Positions 9,001 through 16,426 of a stretch of 36,945 nt of DNA are shown piece after piece; position 1 is the first letter of the stretch, and every line of letters starts with the position of its first letter. Under the pieces are notes generated by a model. The model was not told where the DNA came from and ran no database searches. It worked only from the letters and a program-made list of their open reading frames with translations. The stretch comes from Candidatus Melainabacteria bacterium (GTDB taxonomy: Bacteria > Cyanobacteriota > Vampirovibrionia > Obscuribacterales > Obscuribacteraceae): assembly GCA_013288645.1 (NCBI GenBank), contig JABDBL010000025.1, positions 1 to 36,945 on the forward strand. The letters run 5' to 3'. The translations under genes were made by a program, and so were the position numbers.

Positions 9001-11248
9001 GGGCAGCATACTACAAGATACAGCCGGCAGTACCTCAATAAGTAGCCCGACTGTGGTATTGACCTCAACCAACGGTGGAACAATTGGATCTTTAAATATA
9101 GCAGCAGCCAATGTTACCTTTAATACCAGTGGGAATGTTACTTTAATTGATTCGAATGCTATAACTACTACTGGCGCTTCTACAGGAAATAATATCAGCA
9201 TAACAGACAGCGCCGATAGTGGTATCACCACTACCAATCAAATAACTGCAACCGGCACATTATCCTTAATAAACACCGGAACCAATAGTCCAATAAATAT
9301 AGGCACTGGTCTTTTCGGTACCGTCATAACATTGACAGCAACAGGATCTGGCAATATCACTGGCAGCAATATTGTTGACGGCTCTACATCAGTAATAATG
9401 AACAGTCCGACCGGTACAATAAATTTATCGCTTTTGAATACACCAAACATTACCACCACTCAAACAACTACTGGATCAGGCAGTGTCACGCTTACTGACG
9501 AAGATTCTATCGCCGGTAACGGTGTCTCGACTGCTGGAACAGGAGGATTTAGTCTTACTGTTGCCACCGGCGGACCTTCACAGTTGACTATAAACCATAA
9601 TATTACTTCTGGCGGAGCTATAACTTTAACCAATAATGACAGCGGATTCCCCATAACTGTAAGCGCTAATTTGACGGGTACCTCTGTATCCTTGAACACG
9701 TTCGGACAAGGCAATATAACAGGCTCTGGAATAATCACAGCCAGTTCAGTATCCATTAGTAGTCCTTCAGGAACAGTTAACTTAAGTGGCCTAGCCACTC
9801 CGAATATTACAACTACTCAAACTATAGGAATAAATGGCGGCACTACTTTGGTTGATTCTGTTGCTCTAACAGGTAATGGTAGTTCAGTAGGCGCGCAAAG
9901 TTTCAGTTTAACCGATACTGCCCCTGGTGGTATCACAATAACCAATTCAATTCTTTCCCCCCATATTACGCTTGATGCAACAACGGGCGGTGTAACCGTT
10001 AATTCAACAATAACAGGGTTGATCTCCAATACGCTTCAAGCTTCTGGGCCGATGATTATTGGATCAGCTGGCACTGTTTTAACAACGACCGGCAATATCC
10101 TTTTTGAAACTCCAAGCGGACCTGGTGCTATTTCTGTTCAAAACAATGGCAGCATAAATGATACTTATTTTGCTGGCATTGTTGGTTTTAACGGCGGCCC
10201 GACCGGTACTATTTCAATTACCGGCAACGGAACCATCTCGGGTGGCTTTGAGGTTAACGTCGGCAATCTCAACCCAACCACGCTTGCAATTCAAAATCCA
10301 TTTATTGTCGTTAGCCCGTTTACTGGCAGCTTTACTGCTGGTGGTATTTCTATAACCCAGTCTGCAATAAGTGGTACGCTGCAAGTTACTACAGATATAC
10401 CTGCACCCCCTACACCACCCAGTTCTGGTGGTTCTATAATAACTGTCTCCACCGGGTTAACCGCGCAGCAAAAACTCTTTTTTGAGCTGCAATATTTAGC
10501 ATTACTACAGTCTTTGCAACAACAAGCAAATAACAAATTATATGAACAAATTGGCACACGTATTGCCACCGACTACACACCGTGGACTACTTATTGGAGG
10601 CAGCCACTGCTTTATCCTCATCCATTACAGGGGGGTGCGATCTTTAACAGAGTTTCCGAAGCTAATTCAGCATCATTTGCTGCTTCTGAATTCAATGCTA
10701 ATGAATTGACAGCTTTATCTCAGAATGGCGTTGTTTTTGGACCGAAGAGTGGCAATAATTTCTTGGACTTAATTAAAGGCTTTGTGCTTTTTATGCCCGA
10801 TCATAATATACAAGTTCAAACACGCGAAGGCATTGTTTCCATTCCCAAGGGAGCATCAGCCTGGATTATGGAAACAGGCAGTGATGCTGCTATCTATGAT
10901 TTGCATGATAGTTTGCATACCGGTCCAATAAAAGTAATGGCCAATAAAAAAGAATTGACCCTTTCGCCAGGAAAAGAATTATTATTAACAAGAAATAGTA
11001 CCGCTGACTTTACTGATCTAAATCCGGGCAATGCGCTAGGTTATCGCAATATTGGCTCGCGCGATCTGGGCGAAGGTATCAAAGCTTATGTTTGCGATTT
11101 TTCTATTGCAGAGGGTCTAACAAATATACCTGTTATACACAGCTTGCTTGTTTCAAATAATCCTTCTCAAAGAAAAGCAGCACGCCGCATGCTTAGAAAT
11201 GCAGCTATTTTAGCTGATCTAACCGGTTATCCTGAATATAAGCGCTAA
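6053..11248 (+). CDS. Giant secreted beta-helix surface protein with FecR-like C-terminal domain (third paralogue)
   Basis: A protein of 1731 residues with a signal peptide (hydrophobic core LVLFVFLCAPSVA, then Q). The His-rich N-terminus (THQFF, YHHDQ, FHFHHHQQQ) and the first ~330 residues align closely with the second paralogue: both share TESEKLA..QVLFTG..SLLLD.QGSADGG. There is no Gly-rich block. Residues ~670-1000 instead hold about four imperfect repeats of ~90-100 residues (SVYLSDTAHED, SIYLQDTTHED, SVYLTDTGNEN). Short-period beta-helix repeats follow. The end has a Pro-rich spacer (PAPPTPPSSGG), a Gln-rich LQSLQQQANN segment and the shared FecR-like domain (~1495-1731). It is the last gene of the tandem set and is followed by a 38-bp convergent gap. 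A surface/adhesin role is inferred. Confidence 0.9.
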   Translation: MLRQKPNAFLIQLVLFVFLCAPSVAQVQTRVMNHIIVGAPTTVPITPHIHTHQFFDPYRSGCMPTIYHHDQTPGSGGGLFHFHHHQQQSQNLDLSSTTDTTKGGHLLKNESVNINVGGSQMTVTSNTALTESEKLAVLQVLFTGHQSLLLDAQGSADGGSLTIGPRLSQHLSNLVIPQGISVTDISKSGTLNLSGNLNDSGSLNLITTRPIVDTASTFSILASNIVVGSQGLISTPGNLDLFSRSGDITNNGTIASTNGSINISAPKTTDININANNGTFVANNGNINFREPTYTGSGNININGGNYLSQNLNLYSGNGSITANTREVTGNLNTQAASEHLLADTDNLNLGNNTINGDPTFVSTGNITVTGSNTFTEDVAIIAEGNITAGNNSAAIIDNGHNVTLIAGATVSTTGTSNSGTTTIPTSTNNISGSTGTGNGTGSFTATVNPAVPTGGNIDFTQSNASTVITASGGSVTLLACANGAGTGNIWFPTTTTSINTANNSGTGGAVTVIAAGNGGTAQSGPISQAIQLGSIVTAAANQTGNTVTIVTGPVVVAGGSTATFDTHGTTAATFGFSTVSGGSINLGSINASGTGGAAQVSVSGGANINAGGNIIGSRITFSAGTNITQSSGSLQSPIISLTAVGSIGIGGTPISINNGGNGITEMLAVAPLGSVYLSDTAHEDIILGNDISAAEHSAAGSIFSLSTYGSIYSAPNNVETGLAIQAPTILLSSSNGNIVEISGDHADGIQISGVALNGVTLYFNAPLATASTGYVSIIDNSAETITLSTSNINSFGTCVAGSQLIINASGNIFAHDNTNLAVQSPAILVSSGGSVAADSSHNPLLISGGGGGTEIAMFVSGSIYLQDTTHEDVTIVTVNQAGFPTTAGSVFSLNAYGNIQATDTSQAIQAPNILLVSTNGNIATTGTTPMSIGNGTSGITLYASATNGSVYLTDTGNENVTLTTAATTGTSTASSTFSLNTGGSILQDTAGSTSISSPTVVLTSTNGGTIGSLNIAAANVTFNTSGNVTLIDSNAITTTGASTGNNISITDSADSGITTTNQITATGTLSLINTGTNSPINIGTGLFGTVITLTATGSGNITGSNIVDGSTSVIMNSPTGTINLSLLNTPNITTTQTTTGSGSVTLTDEDSIAGNGVSTAGTGGFSLTVATGGPSQLTINHNITSGGAITLTNNDSGFPITVSANLTGTSVSLNTFGQGNITGSGIITASSVSISSPSGTVNLSGLATPNITTTQTIGINGGTTLVDSVALTGNGSSVGAQSFSLTDTAPGGITITNSILSPHITLDATTGGVTVNSTITGLISNTLQASGPMIIGSAGTVLTTTGNILFETPSGPGAISVQNNGSINDTYFAGIVGFNGGPTGTISITGNGTISGGFEVNVGNLNPTTLAIQNPFIVVSPFTGSFTAGGISITQSAISGTLQVTTDIPAPPTPPSSGGSIITVSTGLTAQQKLFFELQYLALLQSLQQQANNKLYEQIGTRIATDYTPWTTYWRQPLLYPHPLQGGAIFNRVSEANSASFAASEFNANELTALSQNGVVFGPKSGNNFLDLIKGFVLFMPDHNIQVQTREGIVSIPKGASAWIMETGSDAAIYDLHDSLHTGPIKVMANKKELTLSPGKELLLTRNSTADFTDLNPGNALGYRNIGSRDLGEGIKAYVCDFSIAEGLTNIPVIHSLLVSNNPSQRKAARRMLRNAAILADLTGYPEYKR
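8071..9050 (+). repeat. Four ~90-100-residue imperfect internal repeats
   Basis: Within the third giant protein, units begin at roughly 8071, 8370, 8638 and 8900. Each opens with a [GS].[VI]Y[LI].D..[HN]E[DN][VI]-type signature. The middle of each has a FSL...GSI motif, and each ends near QAP.I[LI]..S..G.I. The second unit is the most diverged. The pattern looks like repeat-by-repeat growth of a beta-solenoid. Unit boundaries were judged by eye. Confidence 0.55.
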
Positions 11249-11286
11249 ACATTTAATGAGTCAATCAACTTAGTTTGTAACTGAAT

Positions 11287-12915
11287 CTATTTTTGCAATG
11301 ATTTAATAACAGCTGCATAATCCACCTTTGAATTGTGTCTACGATCAACTGGAATACGCTTATGAATATGAATCTCTTCAATATTTAAAGACTGCAGATT
11401 GTTCTTTAGTGCTTTTATTATTTCCTGCTCTTCATTCCTTTGGCGTCTATGAAAAGCATCATGCAATTGAACAACCAATGTGCGTTTACCATTATTAGAA
11501 ACACAAGCTGCTCGTTTTACATTAGGATGCTCAGAGGCTGCCCCTTCCGCCTGAAATGAATATAGCACCCCATGTTGATCAACAATTTTTGCGCTTTCTC
11601 TACCTAATAGCCAGAGCCGCCCTTCGTTATCCAAATAACCAGCATCCCCCGTACGATGCCAAACTTGACTATCAACTTTGAATTTAGTTTGACTATCTCC
11701 CTGCCCTCTTACATATCCTTTGATTACATAGTCTCCAGTAACTACTATTTCTCCTGCTACCTTAGCAGCCTGGGTAATCGAGTCGAACTCTTTCGATGTG
11801 AATTGTTGCAACTGATCAGTAGTGACCAGGGGTTTTATTATGCGCAAGCTTACATGTGCTTCTGGCAGCCCAGTCAGTAAACCAGCGCCTGACTTTATTT
11901 GTTCAAAATCATTAGGACTTATTTGCGACAGAGCAATATGAGCGATTGGCTCAGCTTCTGTTGAACCATAAACTGCGATTATATCTGCATGCAGAGCAAT
12001 TGATTTGAGCTTTCTCATTAGTTTTGGAAATACAGGACCGCCACCAGTATAGATTTTCTGCAAAGAATTAGCTGAATATTTATGCTTGATACAATAATCT
12101 GCTAAGCGGTCTAAAAGAGCTGGAGGTGCGACTATACGTTGGGCTTTATATTGACTTATTTGATTCAATAATTTGGCGCCGTCTGCTTTCCCAGGCTTGC
12201 GCAGATTTATATCAGGAATAATTGAAGTCATTCCAGAAGCAAGATTTGCTAATACAAAGATAGGAAGAGCAGTCATCTCCACAGCGCCCTCTTTTAAACT
12301 GAGACTTTCTTCCAGAGCTTTGTGTTGATGCAATAAAAAATCATGTGTACGTATAATTCCTTTTGGTCTACCAGTGCTCCCACTCGTGAATGTAATCAAT
12401 GCTGGTAATTCACCTTGTACTAAATTAAGGTCAATTTTATTGTCGCTATCATCAACATTTAAAATGTTATACAAATTAATAGACAAAAGATAAATCGGTT
12501 TAAAGCTAAATAAGCCCAAACCAGTTCTAAATTTCATCGGAATATTTTGCACCGCGGTAGACACAAAGGGCAATAAAGAGCCACGACTACTTGTTATAAG
12601 AGCATGCGGTCTTTCTAATTCAAAACAAGTTTCCATAAATGGCAATCCAGAGGAAGGATCAACCAACATTGCCTTCACCCCCAATTTAAAGAGTGCAAAT
12701 ATTATGTTGTATAGTTCGATGCACATCGTATGCAAAACGAGTGCGGTATCATTGTACTTGATACCTTGTTTTCTAAAATATATGGCAAGTTGATCTGATG
12801 ATTTGTCTAATTGTTCGAAAGTTACACTGCGCTCGATGCCCATTTTGTTCTCAATTAAAGCCAGTCTTTGTCCATTAGCCTGGCTTTGTTCTTTTAGTTT
12901 GAGAGGAATATTCAT
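11287..12915 (-). CDS. OleC-like acyl-AMP ligase (ANL superfamily)
   Basis: A 542-residue adenylate-forming enzyme that should activate a carboxylate with ATP. The visible ANL motifs are the phosphate loop TFTSGSTGRPKG (residues ~175-186), YGSTEAEP (~316-323), the hinge-region TGD (~422-424) and the C-terminal RRHNSKVDY containing the catalytic Lys (~530). The sequence around SGMTSIIPDI, the PPALLDR block and the PVDRRHNSK ending are most like OleC, the beta-lactone synthetase of olefin biosynthesis. The OleA, OleB and OleD partners are absent here, so the substrate may differ (a hydroxy- or fatty acid is plausible). It is the last gene of a six-gene minus-strand operon; its ATG overlaps the upstream TAA by one base (TAATG). 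Confidence 0.88.
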   Translation of the reverse strand: MNIPLKLKEQSQANGQRLALIENKMGIERSVTFEQLDKSSDQLAIYFRKQGIKYNDTALVLHTMCIELYNIIFALFKLGVKAMLVDPSSGLPFMETCFELERPHALITSSRGSLLPFVSTAVQNIPMKFRTGLGLFSFKPIYLLSINLYNILNVDDSDNKIDLNLVQGELPALITFTSGSTGRPKGIIRTHDFLLHQHKALEESLSLKEGAVEMTALPIFVLANLASGMTSIIPDINLRKPGKADGAKLLNQISQYKAQRIVAPPALLDRLADYCIKHKYSANSLQKIYTGGGPVFPKLMRKLKSIALHADIIAVYGSTEAEPIAHIALSQISPNDFEQIKSGAGLLTGLPEAHVSLRIIKPLVTTDQLQQFTSKEFDSITQAAKVAGEIVVTGDYVIKGYVRGQGDSQTKFKVDSQVWHRTGDAGYLDNEGRLWLLGRESAKIVDQHGVLYSFQAEGAASEHPNVKRAACVSNNGKRTLVVQLHDAFHRRQRNEEQEIIKALKNNLQSLNIEEIHIHKRIPVDRRHNSKVDYAAVIKSLQK

Positions 12916-13910
12916 TAACTCAATTGGCGCGAATAAAGTGTGTATTTTCTTATCGGTGACGCATAGCGTAAGCTTATCTTGCCTGAGACGTTTTGGTCGA
13001 TCATAAGAGCATGGATCACACGGCTATAGCCGTTTTCAAATGCTTCTTTCTGAATCCTATCCACAAGGTATCTACCCAGCCCAGCGTATTTGTTTGCTGG
13101 ATGACGAGCAACCGTTTTTAATATAATACTTTTCGGCTTATGTCCTTCATTATAATTAGGCAAAGCTAGAACAAAGCCTACCGTTGTATCATTATCTTCT
13201 GCCATTAGCAAAAAATTTTCTTTAATTATAGGCAATAGAGCTTGATATTTTTCCATAAACTGTTCTTCTGCAATCGGACTATATAAAAAATTAGATTTGA
13301 AAGACTGCAACGACAATTTAAATATCGCATCTAAATCAGCCTCCCGGTTTTCGATAGAAAACGGTCTTAACTTTATGCCTTCAGTCTTTAATTTATGTTC
13401 AATAGAAGCAGCCTTGGGATCGCGTACTGCCAGATTATTATTTAAGGCAGAAAAGTAACTAGCCAATGGTTGAAAACCAGCTAAAAGAAAATGCTTGGGA
13501 TAATTATCCGGATTATCAGGTTCAAAAAAAAATACTGGTTCGTCACCGCGCTCACAGATAAATCGATAGCGCCTCCAGGTATTACCATCAATTGGACCGA
13601 CAGCAAGCGCACAATTATATTGTCTCAATTGAACAAAGGCATGATTTAGAACAGCTATTGCCGCTTCTTCATCTATAGCGTCATAATGTCCAATAAAACC
13701 TGCTACTTTGTCTTTCAATAAAATCTTTTCTTTGTACCATAATGAACAGCGTGCTTGTATTTTATTTGCACTATCAACAATGGCCCAGTGTTCATCTGCT
13801 TTATCTTTAGTAAAATCCAGAAAAGGCAATTTTTCTGAAAAACCATATGATTTTTTGACCAACTGTGGATCTTTTAAAAGTATAATTTGCTTCGTTTGTC
13901 TATCGAACAT
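12915..13910 (-). CDS. GNAT-family N-acyltransferase
   Basis: A 331-residue protein. The C-terminal half has GNAT features: a motif-A-like block (LKTVARHPANKYAGLGRYL) that would bind acyl-CoA, preceded by the beta strand TTVGFVLALPN. The N-terminal half carries VGPIDGNTWRRYRFI and FFFEPDNPDNYPKHFLLAGF, patterns I recall from a group of ~330-380-residue GNAT proteins of unknown substrate. It sits 11 bp after the membrane kinase gene, and its stop overlaps the start of the acyl-AMP ligase gene. That suggests it acylates an amine made by the same pathway, for example the amino group introduced by the DUF3419 enzyme. The substrate is inferred, not shown. Confidence 0.8.
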   Translation of the reverse strand: MFDRQTKQIILLKDPQLVKKSYGFSEKLPFLDFTKDKADEHWAIVDSANKIQARCSLWYKEKILLKDKVAGFIGHYDAIDEEAAIAVLNHAFVQLRQYNCALAVGPIDGNTWRRYRFICERGDEPVFFFEPDNPDNYPKHFLLAGFQPLASYFSALNNNLAVRDPKAASIEHKLKTEGIKLRPFSIENREADLDAIFKLSLQSFKSNFLYSPIAEEQFMEKYQALLPIIKENFLLMAEDNDTTVGFVLALPNYNEGHKPKSIILKTVARHPANKYAGLGRYLVDRIQKEAFENGYSRVIHALMIDQNVSGKISLRYASPIRKYTLYSRQLS

Positions 13911-13921
13911 ATTTTTTCACT

Positions 13922-15265
13922 CTAAGAGGTAAACCAGGGAATTAAACCACAGGCAGAACCTGCTGCTGCGCATATTGCTTCCCTGAGCCATCTCTTTGCA
14001 CTTTGTCCGGGTTCAACAGCTAAGCGATTAGGAGAATAGAAATAAAAAATCAGTGTGAAAAGAATAATTATTGCTGGTGCAAAAGTAACATCTATTAGTG
14101 TCGTTTGATTCAGTCCTTTAAATATCATAAATGGAATAAAAAGCAAAAGCCAACTTTTGAGTGTCGCCAGCATTATAATCATAATTCGCTCTTTATTCAA
14201 ATGGGCGCCTGTCATGTGCGCAATACTAATAATGCTTGCATGTATAGCAAAGCCAAGAGTATAAGGATAGAAGAGTGCACCAGAAGGTAAAAAGCTATTA
14301 TAAATTAGCCAGATAAGACCAACAGAAGAGACTGATATAACTGCGTAAATTGTGTGCTTGCTCATATCTTTGCGATAACGCTGTGGCATTAATTTGCGAT
14401 AAGTAAAAAACAAAATGAGGGGCATAAAAAGCCAGGTAAGACCACCTAATACCCAACTATAGTAAGCAAATAGAGCAACCCCAATCACTGCACTGCCATT
14501 AAGTGTTGTCCGACGTTTGAATAGCATAGTAAAGAAAAACACAAATACCAATACAATTAGCCTGATACTTAAAGAACCAGCGCTAAGTGACAAGTGACTT
14601 TTAAGAACCAGATAAGTACCCAGAGGAATAAATAAATTATCCAGACCGCTCCAGGCTATTGCTTCAAAGAACATGGCAATAACTCCTAAAATAAGCCCAA
14701 TGGCCAAACATTCATAGCGACCTATAGAACTAAACAGCAAAAGAGGTATATGCGCAGATAAAAAAGCCAGGGTAAAAAACGTCACTGAACCTTCAGTAGA
14801 TTTAGCACCATCGGCAGTATGGTAAGTAAGCACGCCATATTGTTTGCCAATGAGAGCCGACCCCGCATCTGCCAGTGTTAAAGTCATAACTGGAATAGCA
14901 TAAAGCAAAGGATCTTTATGACTTAAACAGAAAAGCAAAGCTATGGATACAGGAAAACAAATTTCGCCCCACGATGCTCTTTCAGTTTTAAACACTACAT
15001 TTTTCCAGGCAGTAAAAAATGGCGATTTCTTTATTGCAGTCATCAACACGATTGAAAGAACAGCCACCAAAATAACTGGCCACGCACGTTGAAATAAAAA
15101 TGGAAATGAAAGACTGACAATTCCCATCGTCAGATGCAAAGCTTTGCGGATTATCTCAGGGTTGGGTGAAAACCGTTTTTGTATATAACTTAAAATTTGC
15201 AAGGCAACAGCGAGCATGCAAGATATTAATAGTATTCCGAGCCCGGGGTTTATATAAGAATTCAT
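13922..15265 (-). CDS. CTP-dependent polyprenol/phytol-kinase-like membrane protein with extra C-terminal membrane domain
   Basis: The start is taken as the ATG at 15265 because it forms an ATGA overlap with the upstream stop; a TTG two codons earlier is possible. The protein has ~447 residues and many hydrophobic segments. The N-terminal half has hallmarks of the dolichol/phytol kinase and phosphatidate cytidylyltransferase-like family: RKALHLTMG (~40-48), ADAGSALIGKQYG (~132-144) and the nucleotide-binding KSTEGSVTFF (~155-164). Such enzymes use CTP to phosphorylate an isoprenoid alcohol or diacylglycerol. The C-terminal ~200 residues add further membrane helices that weakly resemble DUF92/TMEM19. 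It is fourth in the operon, between the DUF3419 and GNAT genes. Kinase activity is likely; the substrate is unknown. Confidence 0.82.
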   Translation of the reverse strand: MNSYINPGLGILLISCMLAVALQILSYIQKRFSPNPEIIRKALHLTMGIVSLSFPFLFQRAWPVILVAVLSIVLMTAIKKSPFFTAWKNVVFKTERASWGEICFPVSIALLFCLSHKDPLLYAIPVMTLTLADAGSALIGKQYGVLTYHTADGAKSTEGSVTFFTLAFLSAHIPLLLFSSIGRYECLAIGLILGVIAMFFEAIAWSGLDNLFIPLGTYLVLKSHLSLSAGSLSIRLIVLVFVFFFTMLFKRRTTLNGSAVIGVALFAYYSWVLGGLTWLFMPLILFFTYRKLMPQRYRKDMSKHTIYAVISVSSVGLIWLIYNSFLPSGALFYPYTLGFAIHASIISIAHMTGAHLNKERIMIIMLATLKSWLLLFIPFMIFKGLNQTTLIDVTFAPAIIILFTLIFYFYSPNRLAVEPGQSAKRWLREAICAAAGSACGLIPWFTS

Positions 15266-16404
15266 TTGCAAATTTTCTCTATTACAAGCCTGCGGTAAAA
15301 GAAAGCCTTATTCTTCCTATACAATTCCTGAGATAATTCACTCATTTCTAACAGATTTGTTGCAAATTTGGCTGGTCTTGTCCTTGGTGTCATCATATTC
15401 CAATAAACTAAATGAGCATCGCTAGTTCCCACTTGGATTATCTTGGCTAAAAATTTTTGATAATGGGTGGAAGACATATATTCAAAGACATCACTCAAAT
15501 TAAAGGCATTTACAGAATTGGCCGGCAAGCTGTCAAGACAATCTTCCAAAGATTGGTGCCGCAACTCAATGCGCTCAGCATTTTGTTTAATTGTTTGAAA
15601 ATATTGAGGCTTTAGATATAAAGGTAATACCTTGCCATAGCATCCAGTTAAAATCCAATGCAAATATGGATTTTCGGCTGGATCTAATTCAGTCAATGCG
15701 TACTCGGTTGAACCAAGAAGAAATGAAGACGTACTCTCTTCAACATAATCAAAGAAGTGTGGGTCTCTGCCCAAGCGTCCCATCACTGGGCGCGAGAAAA
15801 AAATGCGAAATAACATACGCCACTGCCAGGTATTCCATTTATCCATAAAAAATTTCTTTCTTACTTCAATATTTCCACCAGCAAGCAGTTGTCTTGCATC
15901 TGACTTGTTATGGACCATCGGTAAAACCAGGGTACGAAACAGGTCAAAATATTTTTCGAATTTACCAAAATGAGCAATACCCATAGCCATACCAGCTTGA
16001 TTTTGATCCCAAAATGCTTGTGACTGAGGGCTCAGTTTATTGCGACATTTGCTGTATAAAGCAATCCGCGACTTTGTCTGCTCTGCTTCTTTTAATTCAA
16101 TTGGTATCGTGCATCCCAAGAGCGTTAGTAACTCTTCATAAGACAACTCTTGAAAAGCAGCTATTCTCAGCTCTAAACAGGACAATTGGGCAACACTTAA
16201 ATCTATGGCGATGACACGAGCAGGATTTTTAATTAATATGGCCAGGGTATTGTCTCCAGCCGAAGCAATAGACAAACAAGTATCTCCTTCTTTTACATCC
16301 ATTGATTCTATTAGAACTTCAGTATCTTCCCAGCATTGTGCATACCGCACCTTGGAAAAATCTGCTTTATTTAGTACTTCACTACTATGGGGTTCTATTT
16401 CCAT
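15262..16404 (-). CDS. DUF3419 / BtaA-like S-adenosylmethionine:lipid 3-amino-3-carboxypropyltransferase
   Basis: A 380-residue protein with the diagnostic start of the DUF3419 (BtaA) family: RYAQCWEDTEVL (~20-31), then a Rossmann SAM-binding loop LSIASAGDN (~44-52) and the acidic strand end VIAIDLS (~64-70). A later NLSDVFEYMS stretch is also typical. BtaA transfers the aminocarboxypropyl group of SAM to diacylglycerol, forming the homoserine ether of betaine lipids. BtaB, the N-methyltransferase partner, is absent nearby, so the product may be a non-methylated homoserine lipid or a homoserine ether of another alcohol. It lies 22 bp after the dikinase gene and overlaps the kinase start by four bases. 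Family confidence is high; the substrate is open. Confidence 0.88.
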   Translation of the reverse strand: MEIEPHSSEVLNKADFSKVRYAQCWEDTEVLIESMDVKEGDTCLSIASAGDNTLAILIKNPARVIAIDLSVAQLSCLELRIAAFQELSYEELLTLLGCTIPIELKEAEQTKSRIALYSKCRNKLSPQSQAFWDQNQAGMAMGIAHFGKFEKYFDLFRTLVLPMVHNKSDARQLLAGGNIEVRKKFFMDKWNTWQWRMLFRIFFSRPVMGRLGRDPHFFDYVEESTSSFLLGSTEYALTELDPAENPYLHWILTGCYGKVLPLYLKPQYFQTIKQNAERIELRHQSLEDCLDSLPANSVNAFNLSDVFEYMSSTHYQKFLAKIIQVGTSDAHLVYWNMMTPRTRPAKFATNLLEMSELSQELYRKNKAFFYRRLVIEKICK

Positions 16405-16426
16405 ACTAAATCAACCCTGCATTAGT

